Below, piece by piece: positions 1-8,696 of a stretch of DNA of 64,000 nucleotides. The stretch covers positions 930,001 through 994,000 of the forward strand of contig NZ_CADDWJ010000001.1 in the NCBI RefSeq assembly GCF_902809855.1. The letters are read 5' to 3'. The notes below the pieces were generated by a model that saw only the letters and a list, made by a program, of their open reading frames with translations, was not told the DNA's origin and made no database searches. The translations under genes and the position numbers were made by a program. This DNA comes from Acinetobacter sp. Marseille-Q1618. Its GTDB lineage: Bacteria > Pseudomonadota > Gammaproteobacteria > Pseudomonadales > Moraxellaceae. The stretch's first letter is position 1. The number at the start of each line of letters is the position of its first letter.

Positions 1-2
1 AA

Positions 3-680
3 AATCAAAATCAATTTGGCGAGCCAGTTTTATTACAACGCAATCAAGAAGATATGTTTGCCGCAGAAGAAGATGAACATGGCACATATTTCATGAATTC
101 TAAAGACTTACGTGCTGTTCAACATGTGGAACGTTTGACCAAAATGGGAATTCATTCTTTAAAAATTGAAGGTCGTACCAAGTCCTATTTTTATTGTGCT
201 AGAACAGCACAAATTTATCGTAAAGCAATCGATGATGCACTAGCAGGAAAAAACTTTGACCCTGCGCTGATGACACAACTAGAAGGTTTAGCAAATCGAG
301 GATATACCGAAGGTTTTTTACGCCGTCACGTGCATACTGAATATCAAAACTATGAAACTGGTTCTTCTCGTTTTGATCATCAACAATTTGTGGGGGAAGT
401 ACTAGAACGCCACGGAAATTATTTGAAAGTTGAAGTGAAAAATCGTTTTGTTGTGGGAGATTCATTAGAGTTAATGACGACATCTGGCAATATTACTTTT
501 GAGCTCACTGAAATGCGAGATAAAAAAGGTAATCCTATTTCTGATGCAAAAGGTTCTGGATATATCGTTGATATTCCTGTTCCTGCCGATGTGGATATGC
601 GTTTTGCTTTACTCATTCGTAATTTACCTGAGTCTAGTGCAGATATTTCAGCATCTTCTTTGGCTTATCAAGTGAGCTAA
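3..680 (+). CDS. trhP: tRNA 5-hydroxyuridine hydroxylation protein TrhP (YegQ), peptidase U32 family, 5'-truncated
   Basis: This is the C-terminal 225 residues of a U32-family protein; the frame is open to the left edge, so the start lies outside the window. TrhP (formerly YegQ) takes part in hydroxylating U34 of several tRNAs, using prephenate and iron-sulfur chemistry. The stretch with HSLKIEGRTKS and YYCARTAQIYR-like residues near the start, followed by an RGYTEGF segment and a small beta-barrel-like C-terminal part, is typical of the YegQ branch rather than the RlhA branch. The stop codon lies 2 nt before the ferredoxin start, so the two are almost certainly co-transcribed. The specific branch is inferred from family memory. 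Confidence 0.85.
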   Translation, partial: NQNQFGEPVLLQRNQEDMFAAEEDEHGTYFMNSKDLRAVQHVERLTKMGIHSLKIEGRTKSYFYCARTAQIYRKAIDDALAGKNFDPALMTQLEGLANRGYTEGFLRRHVHTEYQNYETGSSRFDHQQFVGEVLERHGNYLKVEVKNRFVVGDSLELMTTSGNITFELTEMRDKKGNPISDAKGSGYIVDIPVPADVDMRFALLIRNLPESSADISASSLAYQVS

Positions 681-682
681 TT

Positions 683-940
683 ATGGCACTATTTATCACA
701 AATGAATGTACCAATTGTGACATGTGTGTTCCTGAATGTCCCAATCAAGCTATTTTTGAAGGTGAAAAAATTTATGAAATCGATGTAGAGCGTTGCACAG
801 AATGTGTTGGGTTTTACGAGCATCAAACATGCGTAGATGTTTGTCCAATCGAATGCATTATACCGCATCCAGACCATCGAGAATCTAAAGAAAAATTACT
901 GGAAAAGTTTCATGCTTTAAACTTATTTGATCGTTCCTAA
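683..940 (+). CDS. yfhL: YfhL family 4Fe-4S dicluster ferredoxin
   Basis: A ferredoxin of 85 residues, the usual YfhL length. Two cysteine clusters are visible: C-x2-C-x2-C-x3-CP near residues 9-20 and C-x2-C-x8-C-x3-CP near residues 38-55. The long insert in the second cluster is characteristic of the YfhL/FdxA-like group. The protein should carry two 4Fe-4S clusters and act as a cytoplasmic electron carrier. It starts 2 nt after the trhP stop, so translation is probably coupled. The pairing suggests that it supplies electrons or cluster chemistry to TrhP, but this is inference from gene order. Confidence 0.9.
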   Translation: MALFITNECTNCDMCVPECPNQAIFEGEKIYEIDVERCTECVGFYEHQTCVDVCPIECIIPHPDHRESKEKLLEKFHALNLFDRS

Positions 941-1026
941 GTAAATGTAAGGATAACGATAAATAATAAAAGAAGTTGAGAGGATCAGCTTCAAGATTAA
1001 AAACAATAAATCTTGTTAGGGGAAAC

Positions 1027-1073
1027 GAAAGCCAAAGTGCAATTGGGGGAAGTTGGGGAACACTTTGGCTTTC
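1027..1073 (+). terminator. Hairpin after yfhL
   Basis: A perfect 13-bp inverted repeat (1027-1039 and 1061-1073) encloses a 21-nt G-rich loop. It lies between the convergent yfhL and LysR genes and is followed by AT-rich sequence, so it could end transcription from either side. There is no long T tract. Confidence 0.55.
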
Positions 1074-1093
1074 AATTTAAATAAAGTCTTTAT

Positions 1094-1981
1094 TTAAACA
1101 AGCTTATAGCTTTGTTCCAATTTATTTCGGCACCACTGTTTTGTACCCAAAATTACATCATCCTGTTTTAATGATGATAAAAAATAATAATTTAAAGCAT
1201 CTATACGGTGAGAAGATACGATTTTAAGCACTCCCATATGTAAATAATGTGCAATAGCAACCTTACTCAATAAAGCAATGCCCTGACCTGCTAAAACTGC
1301 ACGAATGGCATGATTTTCTTCATTATAAAAAACCTGACGTTGCCTCATATGGATGTGCATATTTTGTTCATTGTACCATTTTTGCCAATTAATACGTTTA
1401 GGACAATATTCATCTCCCCACGAGAAATGAATCAATGGCACATTTGTCCAATCAATATGTTCCACAATCAGATCAGCATGACTTACTGCAACATATTCAT
1501 CTACCGCCAGTAACTCCACATCAAGTGCTTGATAACCACCTTGCCCATAGCGAATCGCTAGATCATATTGTCCCGAATGCATATTTACAGGATCATAACT
1601 GGCATGAACTCTAAACATTACATCTGGATATAGCGCTTGTAATTCAGGTAAATATGGAATTAACCATTCACTGGCATATGGCGGTGTTGTCGTGATGGTA
1701 AATAAACGCTGTTGATTTTGGTTGAGCTGTATCAGTGCTGTTTGAATATGCTCAAAGCCAGTTTGCACATGTTTGAGTAAAAACTCTCCTTCAGCCGTTA
1801 ATGCGATTGTTCGTGTTTTACGTTCAAATAATTTCAGATTTAATTGATCTTCTAATTTTTTAATGCGATGACTCAGTGCTGTTGGCGTTAAATGTAAACG
1901 CTCAGCAGCTTTCTTAAAACTCATGCTTTCCGCAACATATTGAAAAGCCAAAAGTTGCTCTAAAGAATAATGCAGCTCCAT
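1094..1981 (-). CDS. LysR family transcriptional regulator
   Basis: A 295-residue LysR-type regulator. The N-terminal winged helix-turn-helix spans about residues 6-65, with MSFKKAAERLHLTPTALSHR as the HTH core. An effector-binding domain fills the rest. The protein resembles the GcvA-like branch, but the ligand cannot be told from sequence. It is divergent from the azoreductase gene across a 115-bp gap that holds two palindromes, so it probably controls that gene and itself. Length is normal for the family. Confidence 0.9.
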   Translation of the reverse strand: MELHYSLEQLLAFQYVAESMSFKKAAERLHLTPTALSHRIKKLEDQLNLKLFERKTRTIALTAEGEFLLKHVQTGFEHIQTALIQLNQNQQRLFTITTTPPYASEWLIPYLPELQALYPDVMFRVHASYDPVNMHSGQYDLAIRYGQGGYQALDVELLAVDEYVAVSHADLIVEHIDWTNVPLIHFSWGDEYCPKRINWQKWYNEQNMHIHMRQRQVFYNEENHAIRAVLAGQGIALLSKVAIAHYLHMGVLKIVSSHRIDALNYYFLSSLKQDDVILGTKQWCRNKLEQSYKLV

Positions 1982-1999
1982 GATACCAATTTAACATAG

Positions 2000-2083
2000 A
2001 TGAATATAATTCATTTATAGCATGTATTTTGATCGTTTGTGGTAACTTCATAACGCTATAAAAATGTAATTCACCTATTACAT
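2000..2083. promoter_or_regulatory. Divergent control region with two palindromes
   Basis: The gap between the LysR and azoR starts contains ATGAAT-ATA-ATTCAT (2000-2014) and ATGTAAT-N6-ATTACAT (2064-2083). Both are perfect inverted repeats. The first has T-N11-A symmetry as in LysR operators. The second ends 13 nt before the azoR start codon, where a bound protein would block transcription. Confidence 0.5.
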
Positions 2084-2096
2084 TGAGCAACGATAA

Positions 2097-2753
2097 ATGA
2101 CCAATATCTTAAGAATAGATTCAAGTGTACGTACAGGCATTGCAGGCAAAGTTTCTCATGGCTCACAAAGTCGTAGATTAACTGAACTTTTCATACAAAC
2201 TTGGTCTGAATCTGATTCATCTATTCAGATCAAACATCGTGACGTAGGGAAAAATCCCCCCCAACTGATTGATGAGGAATGGATCATCTCAGAATTTGGC
2301 TATGCTGAGTCTAAAGAAAAGGCTCAACAACGTCTAAAACTGAGTGATGAGTTTATTGCTGAACTGCATTGGGCAGATTTAATTGTGGTTGGTGTACCTA
2401 TGTATAATTTTGGGCCACCTGCTCATCTCAAAGCTTATATTGATAATATTGTTAGAAAAGATAAAACCTATGCTTTTGATTTAAATCAAAATCAGCCTTA
2501 TTCAGGATTACTTGATCACCAAAAACCCATGATAATTTTATCCTCTCGTGGTGGACATGATTTTGATGCAGTAGATGCTCCTTTCAAAAACCATGTGGAA
2601 GCTTCTATTAAAACAGCATTTAATTTTATAGGTATTGAAAATTTTTATGAAATCGCGATTGAGTACCAAGAATATGGTGGGGAGCTATTTGAAAAATCTA
2701 TTTTAGATGCTGAACGACAGGTTAGAGATTTAGTAGCACAATTAACACCTTAG
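2097..2753 (+). CDS. azoR: FMN-dependent NADH-azoreductase / quinone reductase
   Basis: A 218-residue flavodoxin-fold reductase. An N-terminal beta-strand with the phosphate-binding SSVR segment (residues 9-12) is followed by the FMN-contacting PMYNFG motif at 101-106 and the SSRGG loop near 150. Members reduce quinones and azo dyes with NAD(P)H as cytoplasmic homodimers. An acidic insert around residues 38-80 is somewhat longer than in E. coli AzoR, which has about 200 residues. The divergent LysR gene is its likely regulator. True substrates are unknown. Confidence 0.88.
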   Translation: MTNILRIDSSVRTGIAGKVSHGSQSRRLTELFIQTWSESDSSIQIKHRDVGKNPPQLIDEEWIISEFGYAESKEKAQQRLKLSDEFIAELHWADLIVVGVPMYNFGPPAHLKAYIDNIVRKDKTYAFDLNQNQPYSGLLDHQKPMIILSSRGGHDFDAVDAPFKNHVEASIKTAFNFIGIENFYEIAIEYQEYGGELFEKSILDAERQVRDLVAQLTP

Positions 2754-2781
2754 CTTTAATTCACATCTAAAACTATACTTT

Positions 2782-2822
2782 TAGGAATTAAAACTCCACA
2801 TATAGGAATTAAACTCCACATA
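2782..2822. repeat. Short tandem repeat, two copies
   Basis: Two adjacent near-identical units, TAGGAATTAAAACTCCACATA (2782-2802) split as 21 nt and the same with one A fewer (2803-2822, 20 nt). It lies between azoR and the ahpF terminators. No function is apparent. Confidence 0.8.
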
Positions 2823-2831
2823 TTTTCATAC

Positions 2832-2924
2832 AAAAAAAGGAACTTTGAGTTAGCTACAAAGTTCCTATAAAGTGTAAATCAAGTTTGTATTTTTAAAGCG
2901 AAAGTAACCTAAGTTCCTTTCGCT
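2832..2924 (-). terminator. Tandem terminators of ahpF
   Basis: Reading the minus strand, ahpF is followed by an 8-bp perfect stem (arms 2917-2924 and 2897-2904) and then by a 10-bp perfect stem (2857-2866 with 2838-2847). The second is followed by a run of seven T. It is a good intrinsic terminator, and the first is a weaker one. Confidence 0.8.
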
Positions 2925-2946
2925 TCAAACACTTCAGTTTAATCAA

Positions 2947-4512
2947 TTACTGCCCAGAACGAATAATATAATCAAAAGCAGACAATGACGCTTTTGCACC
3001 TTCACCAGATGCAATGATGATTTGCTTGTACGGTACAGTCGTACAGTCACCCGCAGCAAACACACCTTTCACATTGGTTTCGTTGCGATCATTCACCACA
3101 ATTTCATTACGGTTTGAAAGCTCCACTGCAGTGTCTTTTAAGAAATCGGTATTTGGTAATAGACCGATTTGCACAAAGATTCCTGCGAGTTCAACCGTAT
3201 GCTCTTCATCAGTCGCACGATCTTTATATTTCAGTGCGGTCACTTGCGAACCATCACCGATGACTTCAGTAGAAAGTGCATTCATAATGACTGTGGTATT
3301 TTTCAAGCTATGTAATTTGTCTTGAAGCACTTGATCCGCACGAAGTTTGGTATCAAATTCAACCACAGTCACATGCTCTACAATACCTGCAAGGTCAATT
3401 GCTGCTTCTACACCTGAGTTACCCCCACCAATCACCGCAACACGTTTTCCTTTAAACAATGGACCATCACAGTGTGGGCAGTATGCAACACCACGGGTTT
3501 TATACTCTTTCTCACCGGGTACATTCATTTCTCTCCAACGCGCACCTGTCGAGAGGATTACAGTTTTCGATTCAAGTTTGGCACCATTTTCCAGTTCCAA
3601 CTCAACTAAACCAGTCGTAGTTTGATCAGCACCAACAATATTTTTCACTTTTTGTAGATTCATGATATCCACACCGTACTCACGCACATGTGCTTCCATA
3701 TCTGCTGCAAATTTTGGACCTTGGGTTTTTTGCACTGAAATGAAGTTTTCAATGTCCATGGTATCCATCACCTGACCACCAAAGCGTTCAGCGACAATAC
3801 CTGTACGAATACCTTTACGTGCAGCATACACTGCAGCAGTTGCACCCGCAGGTCCACCACCGATGACTAAAACATCAAATGCATCTTTGGCATTTAATTT
3901 TTCGGCATCTTTGGCAGCCGCACCCGTATCCAATTTTGCTACGATTTCTTCCAAAGTCATTCGACCTTGACCGATATGTTCACCATCTTGGAATACCATT
4001 GGTACAGCCATGATTTTGCGTTCTTCGACTTCGTCTTGGAAGAATGCACCATCGATCATGGTTGCAGTAGTATTTGGATTGTTAATTGCAATCAAGTTTA
4101 AAGCTTGTACAACATCAGGACAGTTATGACAGCTTAAAGAAACAAATACATCAAAGTTTGCTTTTAGGTCTAGGCTTTTAATTTGCGCTAAAACTTCATC
4201 AGATACTTTAGGTGCATAACCAGACACTTGTAACAAAGCTAAGATCAGTGATGTGAATTCATGCCCCATCGGTAAACCCGCGAAGAATACACGCGGTTGC
4301 TCGCCAGCTTTTGCAATACCGAAGCTAGGTTTACGCTCATTTTGACCATCAAAACGTGCAGTAACTTGGTCAGAAAGCGCAGCGATTTCAGTGACCAATT
4401 CTTTGATTTTGTCTGATTTATCAGAATCGTTTAAAGAAGCCACGATATCAATTGGGCTTTCTAAGCGTTCAAGTAAAGTTTTAAGTTGTGCAGAAGTATT
4501 GGTATCTAACAT
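2947..4512 (-). CDS. ahpF: Alkyl hydroperoxide reductase subunit F
   Basis: A flavoprotein of 521 residues that passes electrons from NADH to the peroxiredoxin AhpC. The N-terminal double thioredoxin fold has CHNC at 128-131. The thioredoxin-reductase-like part has the GGGPAG FAD site near 218 and the redox pair CPHC at 345-348. These positions are practically identical to E. coli AhpF. An upstream in-frame ATG at 4545 exists, but the start at 4512 is preferred: it has GGAG at nine-base spacing and gives MLDTN, as in E. coli. No ahpC lies beside it. Confidence 0.96.
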   Translation of the reverse strand: MLDTNTSAQLKTLLERLESPIDIVASLNDSDKSDKIKELVTEIAALSDQVTARFDGQNERKPSFGIAKAGEQPRVFFAGLPMGHEFTSLILALLQVSGYAPKVSDEVLAQIKSLDLKANFDVFVSLSCHNCPDVVQALNLIAINNPNTTATMIDGAFFQDEVEERKIMAVPMVFQDGEHIGQGRMTLEEIVAKLDTGAAAKDAEKLNAKDAFDVLVIGGGPAGATAAVYAARKGIRTGIVAERFGGQVMDTMDIENFISVQKTQGPKFAADMEAHVREYGVDIMNLQKVKNIVGADQTTTGLVELELENGAKLESKTVILSTGARWREMNVPGEKEYKTRGVAYCPHCDGPLFKGKRVAVIGGGNSGVEAAIDLAGIVEHVTVVEFDTKLRADQVLQDKLHSLKNTTVIMNALSTEVIGDGSQVTALKYKDRATDEEHTVELAGIFVQIGLLPNTDFLKDTAVELSNRNEIVVNDRNETNVKGVFAAGDCTTVPYKQIIIASGEGAKASLSAFDYIIRSGQ

Positions 4513-5094
4513 GCTAACAATCTCCAAGGGAGTAAATTTATTCATTGAGCTTATAATAAGTTAAATTCAATCATAGGTAAAACAGTTTATATTTATACAT
4601 ACAATCGAAATTACAGATCAATAATTATTTATTTCTACTTTTTATTTTTATATTCACTACAAAAAGCTTTTATATGCATTTTTTAGCTAAGCTTTCCATC
4701 ATATTTTATATAATAAGAATAAACAGAAAATTCTCTACATTTATAACACAATTCAACAAAAGTTTTTGTTTTACTTATTTTTTTAATCAATTGATTCTTT
4801 TTTAAAGCTTTTTTCTAAGTAATACAAATCTTTAGCCTGACTATGTATAAGTTAAATTTATTGGTATGATAAATAAAAATTTAGTCTTGGTCGTATTTAG
4901 TTACGCTTTTTATTATTGAATATTCATTGAATCAATAAAAAGCCAAGCAAACCAATTTCAAATTGAAAAATTTTTGTATGTCATATCAATCATCTAGAGA
5001 AGACGCAAATTTGTTTTAAGCTGTATTGGGTAATTGAGCATATTTATTTAAAAGTGTAGTCATTGACATACACAATATTATTCAGGATTTAAAC
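4513..5094. other. Non-coding gap between ahpF and metQ
   Basis: About 580 bp of very AT-rich sequence between divergent genes. The clearest structure is a 10-bp perfect inverted repeat GCTTTTTATT (4905-4914 with 4934-4943), whose loop holds a smaller palindrome. A TTGACA hexamer sits at about 5063-5068, and AGGA just before metQ serves as its ribosome site. I could not find a convincing OxyR site or another gene. Confidence 0.5.
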
Positions 5095-5964
5095 ATGAAC
5101 AAATTGTTTGGTGTTTTACTCAGTGCATCTGTACTTTCTCTTGCAGCTTGTGGCAAACAAGAAGCACCTAAAACTGAAACTACATCTGGTGATGCAAAAG
5201 AACATACTGTTGTTATAGCATCAACTGGGTCTGATGCAGATATTTGGCGCTATATCGCAACGCTACCAGAAACCAAACAAGCAGGTATTAAACTCGAAGT
5301 CAAAAACTTTACTGACTATGTGTCCATGAACACAGCAGTTGCGAACAAAGAAATTGACATTAATGCTTTCCAATCTTATGCGTACTTGGTTGCATTTAAT
5401 GACTCAAACAAAGATAAAATTGCACCTATTTCAACCACATACTTAGAGCCAATGGGGATCTACTCAAGCAAAGTTAAAAAAGTTGAAGAGTTTGCACAAG
5501 GCGCAACGATTGCCATTCCAAATGATGGGGCAAATGAATCACGTGCCTTATTGTTATTACAATCAGCAGGTCTGGTGAAATTAAAAGCGGATTTTGATAA
5601 TGTCAAAGGCACGCCTGCTGACATCATTGAAAATAACAAAAAAATCGTGATTAAACCGATTCAAATGGCAACTGCGGTACGTGCAAAAGATGAAGTGGAC
5701 GCAATTGTTTTAGGAAATACTTTGGCAATGGAAGGTGGTTTGAATGTATTAAAAGATTCAATCTACTATGAACCAATTGACCAAAGCACCAAAATGAACG
5801 TGAATGTTCTTGCTGTTGCTGAATCACGTAAAGATGATCCAATCTTGAAAAAAGTTGGTGAACTGTATCATGTTGCTGCGGTAGGTAAATATGTACAAGA
5901 CCATTTTGGTGGAACTAAAGTGGATGTAAACAAACCTGTTAGCTATTTAATAGAAAACAAATAA
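5095..5964 (+). CDS. metQ: Methionine ABC transporter substrate-binding lipoprotein MetQ
   Basis: A 289-residue NlpA/MetQ-family lipoprotein. The signal peptide ends in the lipobox LAAC, so Cys19 is lipidated and anchors it to the membrane, facing the periplasm. The body has the conserved family features: the IAST/TGSDAD strand, NAFQSYAYL and the PNDGANESRALLLL segment. It delivers methionine (L- or D-) to MetNI. It is the first gene of the cluster, whereas in E. coli metQ is last. A strong hairpin separates it from metN. Confidence 0.95.
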   Translation: MNKLFGVLLSASVLSLAACGKQEAPKTETTSGDAKEHTVVIASTGSDADIWRYIATLPETKQAGIKLEVKNFTDYVSMNTAVANKEIDINAFQSYAYLVAFNDSNKDKIAPISTTYLEPMGIYSSKVKKVEEFAQGATIAIPNDGANESRALLLLQSAGLVKLKADFDNVKGTPADIIENNKKIVIKPIQMATAVRAKDEVDAIVLGNTLAMEGGLNVLKDSIYYEPIDQSTKMNVNVLAVAESRKDDPILKKVGELYHVAAVGKYVQDHFGGTKVDVNKPVSYLIENK

Positions 5965-5985
5965 CATCTATTCGGATGTCCATGA

Positions 5986-6016
5986 AACAGGCAAAATGAT
6001 TTTGCCTGTTTTTTCA
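5986..6016 (+). terminator. Terminator between metQ and metN
   Basis: An 11-bp perfect stem (5986-5996 with 6000-6010), a 3-nt loop and an immediate T run make an excellent intrinsic terminator. It lies inside the metQ-metN-metI cluster. Confidence 0.9.
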
Positions 6017-6038
6017 TTTTTGTATAGTTTTTGACAAT

Positions 6039-7064
6039 ATGATCGAATTTAAAAATATCTCAAAACATTATGATCTAAAAGGTCAAACCGTGCGTGCCTT
6101 GGATGATATTAACTTACAGATTCCAAATGGTAGTATCTTTGGCATTATTGGTTATAGTGGTGCAGGAAAAAGCACCCTCATCCGTATGATCAATCTCTTG
6201 GAACGTCCAACCCAAGGGCAAGTGATCATTCATGACCAAGACTTCACTGCATTGGATGCACGCACATTACGTCAAGAACGTGCAAATATTGGTATGATTT
6301 TCCAGCATTTTAATTTGCTTGAAACCAAAACTGTTGCAGCAAATATTGAAATGCCGATGAAACTATTAGGTTATTCTAAGGCTGAACGTGAAAAACGTTT
6401 AAATGAATTGCTTGAATTTATCGACCTCAAACATAAAAAAGATGCTTTTCCTGATGAGCTTTCAGGTGGTCAAAAACAACGTGTAGGAATTGCACGTGCT
6501 TTAGCCAATCATCCTAAAATTTTGCTTTGTGATGAAGCAACCTCTGCACTCGACCCACAAACCACTAAATCTGTTTTAGCATTGCTCAAGAAAATTAATA
6601 AAGAACAAGGCATTACTATCGTCATGGTGACGCATGAAATGGACGTGATTGAGTCGATTTGTGATTATGTTGCTGTGATGGAATATGGAAAAGTGATTGA
6701 AACAGGCTCGACTATTGATATTTTTAGCCGCCCAAAACAGCCAACCACACGTAATTTTATTCAAACCGTTTTACAGCAACAACTCCCTGTTAACATCTTG
6801 AATAATCTTGAAAATAAAAATCATAACAGTATTTATAATTTACAATTTTTAGGAACATCAGCGCAAGAAACTGTAATTCAGAAATTGATTCAGCAGTTTG
6901 ATATTAGTTTAAATATTTTATTTGCCAATATGACCGAAATTAATGGTTCAGTAATTGGACAAATGTTTGTGCAGTTACTCGGTGATCCGATTGTGATTCA
7001 ACAAGCGGTACAATTTCTTGCCTTACAAGGTGTCAAAGTGACGCAATCAGGAGTAGCGGAATGA
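6039..7064 (+). CDS. metN: Methionine ABC transporter ATP-binding protein MetN
   Basis: The cytoplasmic ATPase of the methionine importer, 341 residues. Walker A is GYSGAGKST at 38-46. The signature LSGGQKQR and Walker B LLCDEATSALD follow near 140-165. The last 80 or so residues form the NIL domain, which binds methionine and inhibits transport when the internal pool is high. The stop overlaps the metI start by 4 nt, so the two are translationally coupled. The start follows the terminator by only about 20 nt, so expression probably depends on read-through or a hidden promoter. Confidence 0.95.
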   Translation: MIEFKNISKHYDLKGQTVRALDDINLQIPNGSIFGIIGYSGAGKSTLIRMINLLERPTQGQVIIHDQDFTALDARTLRQERANIGMIFQHFNLLETKTVAANIEMPMKLLGYSKAEREKRLNELLEFIDLKHKKDAFPDELSGGQKQRVGIARALANHPKILLCDEATSALDPQTTKSVLALLKKINKEQGITIVMVTHEMDVIESICDYVAVMEYGKVIETGSTIDIFSRPKQPTTRNFIQTVLQQQLPVNILNNLENKNHNSIYNLQFLGTSAQETVIQKLIQQFDISLNILFANMTEINGSVIGQMFVQLLGDPIVIQQAVQFLALQGVKVTQSGVAE

Positions 7065-7756
7065 GAGATTTAATCGTTCAATGGCTGACTGAAATCACTG
7101 CGCCCTATTGGCAAAGCTCATTGTCTATCGATCAATTTGTGACAGCGATGCAAGAAACCATGCATATGGTGTTTTTTGCGATGTTGTTTGGAGGTATTTG
7201 GGGCTTTATTCAGGCCATTATTTTATTGGTAACGCGTCCAAATGGAATTTTACCCAATAAAGTGATCTATCACGTACTCAACCCTATTGTAAATGCGCTA
7301 CGCTCACTCCCATTTATCATTTTGTTGATTGCGGTTATTCCTCTCACCAAAATGATTGTAGGAACATCTATCGGCACTTGGGCTGCTATCGTACCATTAA
7401 CGATTTACGTAGGTCCTTATATTGGGCGTTTGATTGAAACTTCACTTTTAGAGGTAAATGAAGGCATTGTTGAGTCTGCGCAAGCAATGGGCGCGTCACC
7501 GTGGCAAATTATTTTTAAATTTATCATTCCTGAAGCACGTAGTTCATTGATTTTAAATCTAACCACTGCGACGATTAGTTTAATTGGTGCTACCGCGATG
7601 GCAGGTGCAGTCGGTGCTGGTGGTATTGGTGATTTAGCTATTTCTTATGGTTATCAACGCTTTGATACCAGTGTAGTGATTCTGACCGTAATTGTCTTAT
7701 TGATCTTAGTGCAACTGGTACAAAGTTTGGGAGATTGGTTATCTAAATTAAGATAA
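7061..7756 (+). CDS. metI: Methionine ABC transporter permease MetI
   Basis: An inner-membrane permease of 231 residues with about five membrane helices. The EAA loop that docks to MetN is visible as EGIVESAQAMGASPWQI near residues 140-155. It overlaps metN by 4 nt. Compared with E. coli MetI (217 aa) it has a slightly longer N-terminus. It forms the translocation path for methionine with MetN and MetQ. Confidence 0.95.
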   Translation: MRDLIVQWLTEITAPYWQSSLSIDQFVTAMQETMHMVFFAMLFGGIWGFIQAIILLVTRPNGILPNKVIYHVLNPIVNALRSLPFIILLIAVIPLTKMIVGTSIGTWAAIVPLTIYVGPYIGRLIETSLLEVNEGIVESAQAMGASPWQIIFKFIIPEARSSLILNLTTATISLIGATAMAGAVGAGGIGDLAISYGYQRFDTSVVILTVIVLLILVQLVQSLGDWLSKLR

Positions 7757-7793
7757 TCCTAATCTTTTACAAATTATCTGCAATGAAAAAATT

Positions 7794-7822
7794 AAAACCA
7801 GTGCTTGTTCACTGGTTTTTTG
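7794..7822 (+). terminator. Terminator after metI
   Basis: A 10-bp stem AAAACCAGTG (7794-7803 with 7810-7819), a 6-nt loop and a T run. Confidence 0.9.
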
Positions 7823-8008
7823 CTTTTAGAAGCTTAGGTGATGATCATCTCTTCAGGTTTTGTACTATTTATCACACGCATTGATTCATCAAAATTAAAA
7901 CCTATGTCTTTGTAAATTATCAATTATTATCTATTGATAAAATTTGCTTAAAAATTGAATTCCATTTCTTTTAATTTGCCTTACATATTTACTTAAAGCC
8001 AAACTTTA

Positions 8009-8218
8009 TTAAGCAATCTGTTGATGCAATTTTTGTAAAAAAGTATCCGCATCTAATTTACTTGGGAACTCTTTATGATAAATGCCAGTCGCTTTTTGAT
8101 TATTTGGCGTGTATTCAATATCCACAAGAAAGTTTTGATTAATCATGTTCTTAGAAACATGTATCGCAATAATATGCGATGAGTTCAAGTAAAAACCATC
8201 TTCGATTTTAACTAACAT
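8009..8218 (-). CDS. Hypothetical small protein, 69 aa
   Basis: I do not recognise this protein. It has no signal peptide or membrane helix. The pattern of alternating hydrophobic residues (GFYLNSSHIIAIHV, FLVDIEY) suggests a small beta-rich fold followed by a C-terminal helix. A GAGG ribosome site 8 nt before the ATG supports translation. It stands alone between the metI terminator and a non-coding region. Confidence 0.6.
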   Translation of the reverse strand: MLVKIEDGFYLNSSHIIAIHVSKNMINQNFLVDIEYTPNNQKATGIYHKEFPSKLDADTFLQKLHQQIA

Positions 8219-8251
8219 AGCACAACCTCAAACTTTAAACATTAGAAGTAA

Positions 8252-8281
8252 TAACAAAAAAGCTCACCATACGATGAGCTT
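8252..8281 (-). terminator. Terminator-like hairpin, minus strand
   Basis: A 7-bp perfect stem (8260-8266 with 8275-8281) is followed on the minus strand by a run of T. It would end a transcript coming from the 35-residue gene upstream. Confidence 0.6.
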
Positions 8282-8588
8282 ATTATTTAACTAATTTAAA
8301 GTGAATATTACACCAAATTAATGAATAGTAAAAATTTTTAGTTTTTTATATGTAACTGAATAATTATAGCTATTGTAATTGTAGTTAGGACTTACGTAAT
8401 ATTCTTTTACTATTTTTTGTGGCAGAAGATGATTTTTGTCTAAAATAAAAACTCAAAATATGAGAATGAATAGTTTCAATTAAAATACACTTGAGGTGTT
8501 ATCATTAGAGGATATATTTTTGCATATCATCATACTCACTGTTTAAAACCATAATATGATGATATGGCAGACAAATTCTCATAGAAAA
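8282..8588. other. Non-coding stretch with a 12-bp inverted repeat
   Basis: No gene is seen. CATATCATCATA at 8523-8534 is repeated inverted at 8555-8566 with a 20-nt loop and no T tract on either side. It lies just downstream of the small gene at 8589-8696, so it may be a 3' UTR structure. Confidence 0.45.
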
Positions 8589-8696
8589 TCAGTGACAAAC
8601 TCCGCATTTACGACATTCTTTTTTCACCACAGCATTCGCATCAATTTCATATTCAAATTTGTGTATACACAAGATTTTCTTTAAGGTTTGTAGCAT
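8589..8696 (-). CDS. Putative 35-residue cysteine-containing microprotein
   Basis: A very short open frame with a near-ideal ribosome site, AGGAG, 7 nt before the ATG. The product begins MLQTLKKILCIHKFEYEID and ends KKECRKCGVCH. The Cys-x2-His near the start and Cys-x2-Cys-x2-Cys-His at the end look like a small zinc-binding knuckle. The basic, amphipathic N-terminus recalls small phage and chromosomal zinc-ribbon proteins. A second ATG 4 nt upstream is in another frame and stops after 15 codons. Function unknown; being a gene at all rests on the ribosome site and the cysteine pattern. Confidence 0.55.
   Translation of the reverse strand: MLQTLKKILCIHKFEYEIDANAVVKKECRKCGVCH

Noticed and set aside
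4513..4700. An OxyR site upstream of ahpF
   Set aside because: ATAG/CTAT-like pieces occur, but without the four-fold 10-bp spacing; the AT-rich sequence gives chance matches.
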